Below, in pieces: positions 20,339 through 28,725 of a DNA stretch of 64,000 bases (position 1 is the first letter of the stretch; each line of letters begins with the position of its first letter). Under the pieces are notes generated by a model, which saw nothing but the letters and a program-made list of their open reading frames with translations, had not been told where the DNA came from and searched no databases. This stretch comes from Clostridium sp. GTDB taxonomy: Bacteria; Bacillota_I; Bacilli_A; Acholeplasmatales; Anaeroplasmataceae. The DNA is taken from contig CP091735.1 of the NCBI GenBank assembly GCA_022010015.1, forward strand, positions 434,001-498,000, in the 5' to 3' direction. A program made the translations under genes and the position numbers.

Positions 20339-22084
20339 TTATCCTAATATAGCAAGAACACTATCATTAAAGCCCTCAAAGCTCTCCTTAACGTCCGCAT
20401 AGCTTAAATTATAATCTGAGTCCTCTTTAATACTAATAGTAAATGAAGCATTTTGATAGCCTACTACATTACTACTATTTTTTTGCAAAGCCCACAACAC
20501 CACCAGCATAAGCATTGCTTTTTATCAACAAACTTATATAATGTTGAGGCTGCAACCTTACCATCAACAAGAACGTATTTTTCATTTTCCTTCTTGTATA
20601 CCTCTAAATCACTCTTAACAGCACCTGATGTTAAAGCCTTATATTCTTCACCATCTTTATAATATAGATTAGCCATAAGCTCATAAGATTCAACCTCTTC
20701 ATTAGCTTCACCATTATTAACTAGCTTAACATATCTTTCATCTGATGTAGATGTAGAAGTAACATATTCAGCTGATCTACAAGAAGCAGAAATTTTACCA
20801 TTCTTAGCCGCAAAAAAACCGAATTTGTAATAAAGGCATGATTATCTAAATAACCAGCAATACCACCAATATATATATCAGTTACATCAGCACTTACATA
20901 ATCAATATCAGCCTTTGCTGCTGATTTAGAAATGTTTCCAACCTTGGCATAGCCAACAAGTCCACCCACATAATTTTTATAATCATTTGATGAAGATGAT
21001 GTTTTAGTTGAATTAATAGTCATTACAACATCACTAAATGAATCTTCAATCAAACAGCTATTATAGCCAACAAGTCCACCCACATATGATAAAATGTCGA
21101 CTGAATAAGTAGAATTAAATGTAATATTCATAGTTCCTGTAAATGATGACTTTAAAACCTCAGGAACATATTTTTTTAATTGAAGGCTCATCATTTGAAC
21201 CAATTAAACCACCAATAAATGATTTATTCTTCATATTAGCAGTAATTGTTGTATTTATAGCTTTACATTCACTAACTAATGCTTTATCACCATTGACACC
21301 AACTAGGGCACCTATATATTGAAGTCCTGTACCTGTTGCCTTAACATCAAGCTTAGCATTATCAATAGTAACATTACTAATTTCACCACAATTTTTACCA
21401 CAAACAACACCAATATAAGCACTACTACGTGATGAAGAAATAGTAACATTCTTAAATGTAACATTTTTTTATTGTACCATCATTTTGACCAAATAAACCG
21501 CTATATTGCTTAGTTTGACTTGGAATTGTGAAATTAGAAACTGTATGTCCATTTCCATCAAATCCGCCCTTAAAGGTAGTTGTTGAATCAAAAAAGGAAT
21601 TAATTTCATTTTCACCACAATCAATATCATTTTGTAATGAATAATATGCTTCATTATCCTTACTAATATTTAAGAATTCATCATAATTAGTAATTAAAAT
21701 TGGTTCATCTACTGTACCAGAATTAGTTGTCTTAGTAGTTTGAACATCTAAAACATGCTTCTTCGAATTATAATTAGCATATAAATAAACCTTATAGCTT
21801 GTATTTACATTAAGAGTAGTAAATTCAACACTACCTTGATTAGCACTATTAAGGCTAACCTCCTTTGAATAAACAAGCTCCTCAGCACTATCTTTTAATT
21901 CATAAATTGTACAACTTATCTTGCCTGCAACTGATTTAGAATCATTAATAGTTACATCAACATTTACTGAAACACGCTTAGGTGTAATACTCATACTTCC
22001 ACTTACACTATTTCCACAGCTAGCCATTATAAATAGCATAACAAAAACAAGTAAAAAACTACATAATTTATATATTTTTTTCAC
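20339..22084 (-). CDS. GLUG-motif surface lipoprotein
   Basis: A lipoprotein: MKKIYKLCSFLLVFVMLFIM then lipobox MASC|GNS. An Ig-like segment is followed by EPILITNYDEFLNISKD and a row of GLUG repeats: YSGLFGQNDG, YIGALVGVNG, FIGGLIGSND, YVGGLVGYNS, YVGGLVGYAK, YIGGIAGYLD and YAGGVVGFAK. These form beta-helical adhesin-like folds. About 575 residues after repair. Breaks near 21470, 21172, 20810 and 20475. It is convergent with nothing and ends 21 bases before the cysS start. Confidence 0.85.
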
Positions 22085-22120
22085 GAGTTAATCCTCCTAT
22101 AATATTTAATATAATCATTC

Positions 22121-22262
22121 TTAATTATACCTTAAATTTAAAAATTCATTCAACCAAAAAAAGCATATTTTTTTAATAATTATTGTATTTAGACACTTAA
22201 AAAAAATAGACTTTATCACCTACGTAATAACCAATTTTTGATTTTTTTATAATTATATAAGT
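22121..22262 (+). repeat. Diverged direct repeat, copy 1 (left edge of Rhs island)
   Basis: Shares AAAATTCATTCAACC, TTTAATAATTATTGTATTTAG and CCTACGTAATAACCAATTTT in the same order and strand with 28547-28700. Copy 2 carries the promoter of the activase gene; in copy 1 the -35 box is lost but a TATAAT remains. The two copies bracket the Rhs/IS region. Confidence 0.8.
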
Positions 22263-22425
22263 TGTTAGCGTAAATATAAATTTATGTTCACCATTTTTTT
22301 GACAATTAGTTTTTTTCTTTATTTCTTACTCAATAAGGCATTAAAATTAATAAAAAAAATACTGCTACATTTAATTTATTATCAAGAATCGTATTATATT
22401 GATTTACTATTATTTTTTTAACCAC

Positions 22426-22535
22426 TTATAATTCTTTTGATTTCAAAATACTTTTTTTAACAGTCCTATAATCACAGCCGTATTGCTTGGCTAGTTTACT
22501 ATATTGTTGGTTTTTAATATAATATGTATACAAGA
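22426..22535 (-). pseudogene. Transposase fragment (helix-turn-helix, IS21 IstA-like)
   Basis: A short minus-strand stretch encodes YYIKNQQYSKLAKQYGCDYR then TVKKSILKSKEL and a stop. This resembles the N-terminal helix-turn-helix of IstA-type transposases. No DDE domain remains nearby. The rest of 22263-22540 is AT-rich with no gene that I can support. Confidence 0.45.
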
Positions 22536-22539
22536 GAAA

Positions 22540-22585
22540 AAGTGTAGTTCATTAACCTACATTTCTGAAGGCCTAAACTACACTT
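22540..22585 (-). terminator. Inverted repeat / terminator after putative immunity gene
   Basis: Arms AAGTGTAGTT (22540-22549) and AACTACACTT (22576-22585) pair perfectly around a 26-base loop; on the minus strand TTTTCTCTTG follows. It is downstream of the 22642-23227 gene. Confidence 0.55.
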
Positions 22586-22641
22586 CAATTATTACCATTA
22601 ACAATAAGATCAATATTATGCTAAATATATTAAATTAGTAA

Positions 22642-23227
22642 TTAATGTTCTTTAAGCTTAGCTTTAATTTCATCTATTTCATCAATTAATATTTCCGGCT
22701 TATTTTTTTATCAAATGTTTCATAAACAGCAATTTTACCATCTTGATTCTTTTTCACGCAATTTATTAATTAAATCATTTTTCACTTATAATAGCATTAT
22801 TAAAATATAATTGCTTATTATAATAGTCTCCTCTTATTCCTGTAAGATCAAACACAATTTCTATAATAAAAAAATTCATTTAGATATGAACAAATAATTG
22901 TTTCTGGCTCTTCCATATGTTTTTAACCAAATAATAATGTCATCAACATCAACTAATATTGGTTTAAATTTAAAAGTATACTTGCCACTTTTAATTTTTT
23001 GCGCAATTCTATTATCACTAATGGCAGTTAACCTAATACTAAAGGCCATTAATAAATATAAGAAAAGAGCAGTTAAAATTACTAAAGGTATGCCTGATTC
23101 AAATATAATATTAAATACAATAGCAATTAATACTAATACAATATCAGCTGCTATATAGACTAATACTGTATTCTTATATTTTTAAATCATCACTGTAACA
23201 CATAAATAACTCTTTTAAATATTTCAT
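22642..23227 (-). CDS. Two-helix membrane protein, putative Rhs immunity (second set)
   Basis: Corrected protein of about 190 residues starting MKYLKELFMCYSDDLKK. Two hydrophobic helices (VYIAADIVLVLIAIVFNIIF and PLVILTALFLYLLMAFSI) are followed by a soluble domain ending EILIDEIDEIKAKLKEH. No family recognised. It lies about 100 bases downstream of the second Rhs tip fragment, and its topology parallels the protein after the first tip (26783-27327), so an immunity role against that tip is inferred. Frame breaks near 23180, 22925, 22870, 22780 and 22705. Confidence 0.5.
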
Positions 23228-23325
23228 ACTAACCAACCATTCCTTTCTCGTGCCTCAAAAAGGCACACATAGTAATAAAAAAATAAATGTACTATTATTT
23301 TTTTAGACTAATCAACATTTCTATT

Positions 23326-23601
23326 TTAGTAAGCATCCGTTATTGGTGTAAGAACAATTCCATTGTAAAATGAATTAATTAAACTAGAAGGAATAGAATT
23401 ATACAATTCCAATCGAAACATCTTTCCTAATGTTTTAGCAGCTATTCTAGCGATTTTATTTCTAACTAGTTTAGTATTGATTTGTTTTTGAATAGCGCTT
23501 AAACTCCCAGTGCCTTTACTTATTCGTGGAATTTTTACCTTTGAAAATATTCCTGCTGTCAATCCAGACATAGATGCTGAAAAAACAGTCGTAAATAACA
23601 T
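23326..23601 (-). pseudogene. C-terminal fragment of an Rhs toxin tip
   Basis: Reads YGQMLFTTVFSASMSGLTAG then KGTGSLSAIQKQINTKLVRN and ends FYNGIVLTPITDAY. No start signal or signal peptide. The pattern (small-residue helix, then a conserved KGTGS-type segment) looks like the distal end of a polymorphic toxin tip. It lies on the far side of the IS607 element from the interrupted tip at 26266-26790 and in the same orientation, so it is probably that gene's 3' part. Confidence 0.5.
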
Positions 23602-23611
23602 TTGACCGTAA

Positions 23612-23778
23612 CATAAAGTATAGAAAAACTATAGAATTCATATACTTCAGCCCTTACGGTTAGGCTTTTATAGATTATAAATTTATTCTATTCTCCAAAC
23701 AATAATTCCTTATTATTTGGGGTATACATAAAATTATATTACAATCTATTTAATAAAGTTATATCACTTTAAGAAACA
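23612..23778 (-). ncRNA. Candidate omega-RNA (guide RNA) at the TnpB 3' end
   Basis: The non-coding right end after tnpB contains TATACCCCAAATAATAAGG and a compact hairpin GCC-TAACCGTAAG-GGC (about 23648-23670), followed by AAGTATATGAATTC and the element boundary. TnpB elements encode their guide RNA here, the guide being the first flanking bases, in this case Rhs tip sequence. The position is as expected; no structure was computed. Confidence 0.45.
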
Positions 23779-23779
23779 A

Positions 23780-25539
23780 TTATATTATCTCTTGGTAATA
23801 CAATTGCCTTAAAAAGAACAATTGCTTTTTAATTATATTTTTATCAATAAAGCCTTGGTATCTTCTAGCTATTACAAAGCTTGCTGCTTGATGAATTGTC
23901 ATTTTTTTCTGCTCTTTGCATATTTTTCATAACCTATTAAACTTGTATTATACGGATTAACCTTATTTAATGATATTTGCATTTTTATGACATTTATTTT
24001 TCTAATCTAAATATATATCTTGAATAATCCAAAGTATGAATCATTTTATTATATTTCTTTTTCATTATTTTTGATTTGAACTTATTGATTTTGCTTTCTT
24101 TGAATCAAATTTTAAATCTTCAATACTTATATCCTTTCCTACACTTCTTGCATAAGTAGCAATATTATTTATTGTATTAAGTATTTCATTTAATGCTTTA
24201 TTACCACATCCGTGATATTTTTAATGGATAATTTAATGATTTTTATTAAATTCCCTGTTTCATTTGTTTCACTAAATGAAATAAATCCATTATTAAAATC
24301 TAAACCAATAACACCATATTCCTTCCTTGTTATATATTTTTCTACAACTGTAGTAATTATAACCTGTAAATACCATTTGTTGTTTATTCTATATATTCTA
24401 TATGATAATGGTAATAATGTTTGATTTGATTTATGGTTGTTTATTATATTAATCAATTCATTTTTTTCATATATTTAAAAATCAATATTTGAAATATATA
24501 AATATTTTTGATTCATTACAAAATTGTTTTTTTCCTTTTCTAATCTTTAATGTAAATTTAGAAGTAGCTATATCATAATCAAGCTGTGCTAATTGATTAC
24601 CTAGTGTTTCATCCTTTGAACCAAGATAATAAATATTTTTATCTCTTTTCTTATGATAATTATTTTTTTCCATTTAATATGGGTTTTAAAGCCATTACCT
24701 TCTAAATTGTATTGAGCATTAAATAATTTCTTACTTCCAAATGCTATTTTTGACATTTTTTTATTTTTCAATGTCATTTTTCAAGATTTCTAATATTTTT
24801 GTTTAAGGCTATTTATTTTTATTACACATAAAATAATATTTATGTTTGTATTTCCTATATCTAATTAATTCTTTTTTTGACTTAGAGCATTTTAAAGAAG
24901 CCTTTTTCTTTAAGATTGTTTATTTTTTTAATTAATTCTTCTTTTTTTATTAAGAAGAATTCTATATCTTATTTTTTTATTTGATAGTTCCGTCTTTTTT
25001 TAATTCTAATAACGATTTCTTTCTACCAACTAAATCACTATAAATCGAATTTGCTGTTCTTTTTTTAAAACATCATATTTATTACAAACATAAGTATTAA
25101 AATTACTTCTTGTATATAGCTCTTTAAAATTTGAAAGTCGAACAATTTGCCATAGCTTACGACTAATTTCATTATAAAAAAACTACATATTCAGTTAGAT
25201 ATTTTACTGCATCTTCGTTTAATTCTAGTCTTGTTTCTATAGTAAATTGTTTTTTTCCATCATTTACTCCAAATTATTTGCATTTTTCAATTAACTTACA
25301 TTTTGTTCGCTTATCATGATTTTTGATATGCTTCAATAAATAATAACGCATCATCTTTATTTGTAAATTCAGCAATAACTAAATTACCTTTTTTTACTTG
25401 ATAATTACAAACAAAGTTTTTTTATCATGACTATTATATTCGCCATATATTTCCATAAAAAAATTCCGTAAAGCACTTCATTATAGTATCATTAGAAGCT
25501 AGCTTTTTTTAAATCACCTAAATTATTAATATTACCCAT
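23780..25539 (-). CDS. tnpB: TnpB-like RNA-guided nuclease family protein (IS607 OrfB)
   Basis: Begins MGNINNLGDLKKASNDTIMK 1 base after tnpA. RuvC I is YGVIGLDFNNGFISFSE with its Asp; RuvC II is GKDISIEDLKFDSKKAK with its Glu. The C-terminus reads VNPYNTSLIGYEKYAKS then KMTIHQAASFVIARRYQGF. The usual third acidic residue (D-x-N-A-A) is replaced, and I see no CxxC zinc ribbon. About 560 residues after repair, longer than typical 400-residue TnpB. Very many homopolymer breaks, so it may also be a true pseudogene. Confidence 0.75.
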
Positions 25540-25540
25540 T

Positions 25541-26179
25541 TCAATTCTCCTTCAACTTATTTGTCTTACTTCTCATACCATATAATTTCCCAGAGAAACT
25601 AGCAATTAATGACATCATATCATCAACCAATTCCTCTTTCACATATTTTTTTCTTCCTTTTTTTATCTTTTTACAACCACAATTTGAACATTATGGTTCT
25701 TAAACATTTCCTCTAAATAGTTAAGTCCAAACCTTGTTAATCTATCTTTATATGTTACATAAACATTTCTAACTTGGTCATTACATACTAAATTAATTAA
25801 TTCAATTAATTTTTTTCGTTTATCATTTAAGCCACTACCAACTTCTTTTTAAAATAAGTGGATTAATCAAATTATTAACATTTTCAATTAAGAACATAGC
25901 TTGTCTATCTAAATCGCCTTTTATTTTTTGTTCATTTGATGATACTCTTGCATAAATAACATCGCGTTTTTCTAGGGAAATATCACAAAGCATTCCTTCC
26001 TTATCTAAATAATCTAAAAGATCTTCACGTGTCATAAGTCTATAATTAGTAGTGGTTCTAATAAATTTAAGCTTACCACTATGATCATAATTTTGAATCG
26101 TTTTAATAGTTAAATTAAGTATTTTAGCAACCTCACCAGTTTTATAATACTTCTTAGTAAAATCAGATCTTTTATACAT
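25541..26179 (-). CDS. tnpA: IS607-family serine recombinase TnpA
   Basis: Starts MYKRSDFTKKYYKTGEVAKI at 26179 after GTGGTGATATTTTT. An N-terminal MerR-type helix-turn-helix (TGEVAKILNLTIKTIQNYDHSG) is followed by the serine recombinase domain: DVIYARVSSNEQ with the catalytic Ser, DLDRQ, then NVYVTYKDRLTRFGLNYLEE and the C-terminal MMSLIASFSGKLYGMRSKTN. About 205 residues. Breaks near 25850, 25805 and 25645. It ends at TGA just before the tnpB ATG. Confidence 0.88.
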
Positions 26180-26265
26180 AAAAATATCACCACTTTCTCT
26201 ATATATATTATACCACAAAAATAAATAAAAAAAGTATAGAAAACATCTATACATTTTTTATAAAA

Positions 26266-26800
26266 TTACATATATTTAGTTAGCTGCTGAATACCCATAG
26301 AGTAATTTGATTCACCAGTTATATTTTCCAATCCCATACCAACAATTGATGAAATTGCACTGTTTATAGTTGAAGTGTAAACAGGTCCCATAAATGGAGT
26401 CAATGCACCTGCAACGGCTCCACCAACACAAGCTCCAACATATGTTTGCCATGAAGAAAATTGCCACTTTGAAATATCAAATTGATGTTTTTTGATATTT
26501 GAAACTGCATCTGTTGCTGCTTGGCCAATCAAAGCAACTAAAGCACCAATTCCAGCACCAATCAACATTGCTAAAAGTGCACTATCCCCTTCAGGATCAT
26601 CATACATAATAGGATTATTATTACAATAAGCATATAAATTTAAACCAGTTATATTATTTATATCTAAATATGCTACATCATCTATTGATATAAATATCCG
26701 ATACTTGGATCATAATATCTACTCTTCAAATAATATAAATTTGTTTCTTTATCATAATAATAGCCCTTATATCTTATATTATTTATTTACTTTGATAAAT
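26266..26800 (-). pseudogene. Displaced Rhs core end plus second toxin tip (interrupted by IS607)
   Basis: Begins with a second copy of the Rhs core terminus (YYYDKETNLYYLKSRYYDPS then DINNITGLNLYAYCNNNPI) and passes at MYDDPEG into a different tip: SALLAMLIGAGIGALVALIG, ISKWQFSSWQTYVGACVGGA and ITGESNYSMGIQQLTKYM. No start codon with a ribosome-binding site: the orphan-tip arrangement of Rhs loci. The reading stops at the IS607 junction; its continuation is probably 23326-23601. Confidence 0.65.
26609..26788 (-). repeat. Rhs core direct repeat, copy A
   Basis: About 180 bases nearly identical to 27924-28104 (a few mismatches, e.g. C/A near 26699 and a one-base length difference near 26764). 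It encodes the conserved Rhs core end before each tip, the usual substrate for tip exchange by recombination. Confidence 0.9.
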
Positions 26801-27327
26801 TATTTCCCCATTCTTATTTAAAATTGAAATTACACAAATGTTTAAATCTAATAGTTTATTGCATTTTTTTATTTTTCAGTTATTGTATAAATTGACATAG
26901 CTAACTTTTTTTATTTTTTTCATATTAATAAATTGTTTTGAATAATCCTTATAAAAAAACTCTGCCATCCTTATAAAAAAATTTTTATCATTACAGAATA
27001 CCTATTATTTTTCTCTGGTTCAGTAAATACTATTGATAATTTTTTTCTATTTCACTTACTTTAATTATTTTTCAATCTAAAAATCAGGCCAAAAATAATA
27101 TAGTTCCTCTTTTTGTTACATTCATTCCATTCAAAGGTGTAACTATTAATCCTAAAAAAATAATTGCTAATAAAAGTGGCCAAAATATCTTAATAAATAT
27201 CGGCATTTCTGACCAATACGTAAAAAATAGATATGAGCATGGAACAATTACTATTAACGATAACCCTAGTAATATAGTTATTATTCCTTTATTAATAAAT
27301 GATAGTCTCTTGCTTTTTATAAGTCAT
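26783..27327 (-). CDS. Putative immunity protein for the first Rhs tip
   Basis: The ATG at 27327 overlaps the toxin stop by 11 bases (ATGACTTATAA), implying translational coupling. The corrected protein reads MTYKSKRLSFINKGIITILL, has two helices (TILLGLSLIVIVPCSYLFF and FWPLLLAIIFLGLIVTPL) and ends NKNGEIIYQSK, about 165 residues. No family recognised. Immediate position after the toxin tip is the basis for the immunity call. At least six homopolymer breaks. Confidence 0.55.
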
Positions 27328-28313
27328 TAATCCATTGTTTGATATCATCTAACCACCCCCACTTTTCATTTGTCCAATCTATAAACCATGTAACTTCAGC
27401 TGATACAAATGGAGCAATAAATACACCAACACCTGGAATTAAGGATACTAAAGCACCAACGCCATAGCCAATTCCAAATGTACCTAGTGCATATGCAGTG
27501 TCTACACCAAAACTGATCCATTGTTGTTTTGTAGTTAAATTATCATTTGTAAAATTTGACCACGATGATAGCACTATATTAAGTCCTAATAATCCGTAGC
27601 CTATCACTGAACATACAGTATTTAATTTTCCAGGAACGAAATCCAAGCCATATAATTTATTTAGATCTTTTACTCCCGGATAACGAATATACTGATATAT
27701 TGTTCGTAAAGCAGGAGTAATCGAAGCTCCAAAATCAGAACTTGACATAAGTGATGAAATCCAAATAGGTATTTGAATCCCACCATTTTCCCAATCAACT
27801 CTACTTGAGACAACTGTACCAACTGAAATACTGCCTGATGAATATGCTCCGCCTCTTGAAAAACTAGAAATTGTTGAACTAATTAATGAATCATCTAAAG
27901 AAATTGGTCTTTGCTTATAATTTATAGGGTTATTATTACAATAAGCATATAAATTTAAACCAGTTATATTATTTATATCTAAATATGCTACATCATCTAT
28001 TGATATAAATATCAGATACTTGGATCATAATATCTACTCTTCAAATAATATAAATTTGTTTCTTTATCATAATAATACCCTTTATATCTTATATTATTTA
28101 TTTTTAGCTATTTGGCCATTATATTCTAATATATTACCATATGGATCATATTTATAGCTTCCTACCTCTAAACCTCTATCATCTATTATTTTGATGATTT
28201 CTCCTCTTATGTTTTTTTATATAATAATATAGCTTGTCATTATATATTAATCCATATGGAGCACTATTTACATATAAATAGCTTAATTTCTTAGTTCTTA
28301 AGCTTACTGACAT
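27317..28313 (-). CDS. Short Rhs/YD-repeat protein with C-terminal toxin tip
   Basis: Starts MSVSLRTKKLSYLYVNSAPY at 28313 behind GTGGGTGAT. Only the end of an Rhs core is present (APYGLIYNDKLYYYI, YKYDPYGNILEYNGQ, YYYDKETNLYYLKSRYYD, NNITGLNLYAYCNNN). The tip follows: PINYKQRPISLDDSL, then MSSSDFGASITPALRTIYQY, a glycine-rich helical stretch YALGTFGIGYGVGALVSLIP and EVTWFIDWTNEKWGWLDDIK. There is no signal peptide or long YD barrel, so it is either N-terminally truncated or a minimal cassette. Near 28012 both core copies need one added base, and copy B has TGA, so genuine decay is possible. Confidence 0.65.
27924..28104 (-). repeat. Rhs core direct repeat, copy B
   Basis: Partner of 26609-26788, inside the short Rhs gene directly before its toxin tip. 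The two copies frame a tip plus immunity cassette of about 1.3 kb. Confidence 0.9.
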
Positions 28314-28439
28314 AAAAAAATCACCCACTTTTTTTATTAAAAAAATAAAGTATTTTTTTCTTAATTTAAAGATATCACTTCTTTAAACAATAAAATCAAT
28401 ACTTTTTCTTTGTTATTTTTTTATTTTTAATTTTCGTTA

Positions 28440-28545
28440 TACTTTGTTGTAAATGGTATTATTAAAGTGTAGGTTAGGGAGTGGGGGATGGGGACATTTT
28501 TTTAATTGACATTTACATTTGTGACATTTAAATCGCTGAATCTGG
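28440..28545. other. G-rich tract and GACATTT repeats, possible IS end
   Basis: An unusual G-rich stretch (GGGAGTGGGGGATGGGG, about 28479-28495) in an AT-rich genome, followed by three close copies of GACATTT. IS21-like elements often end this way, and an IstA-like fragment lies at the other side of the island. The stretch 28314-28440 holds nothing else I can name. Confidence 0.35.
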
Positions 28546-28546
28546 A

Positions 28547-28700
28547 ATTATATCTAAATTTTTTTAAAATTCATTCAACCAAAAAAAACATAATTTTAAT
28601 AATTATTGTATTTAGGTACTTAAAAAAACAAGCTTTACTCCCTACGTAATAACCAATTTTTGATAATTGACTAACTTTGTTTTTTTTTGTATAATTAAAT
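28547..28700 (+). repeat. Diverged direct repeat, copy 2 (right edge of Rhs island)
   Basis: Partner of 22121-22262. This copy contains the functional-looking promoter of the activase gene. Confidence 0.8.
28667..28695 (+). promoter_or_regulatory. Promoter of the dehydratase activase operon
   Basis: TTGACT (28667-28672), a 17-base spacer and TATAAT (28690-28695), 30 bases upstream of an AAGGAGG ribosome-binding site and ATG. Confidence 0.75.
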
Positions 28701-28725
28701 GAGTTATTCGTATAAGGAGGAAGCC

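Larger units (their letters stand above)
23612..26264 (-). mobile_element. IS607-family element (tnpA serine recombinase + TnpB-like)
   Basis: About 2.65 kb carrying an IS607-type serine recombinase and a TnpB-like gene, both minus strand. No terminal inverted repeats are expected for this family. Short palindromes stand near both ends: GTATAGA/ATCTATAC near 26228-26252 and CTATAG/CTATAC near 23620-23640. The flanks are parts of one Rhs toxin tip. Exact ends are not proven from sequence. Confidence 0.8.

Noticed and set aside
23270..23310. Hairpin between the second toxin tip and its putative immunity gene as a terminator
   Set aside because: TAATAGTA/TATTACTA can pair, but the sequence is almost only A and T and chance pairing is likely.
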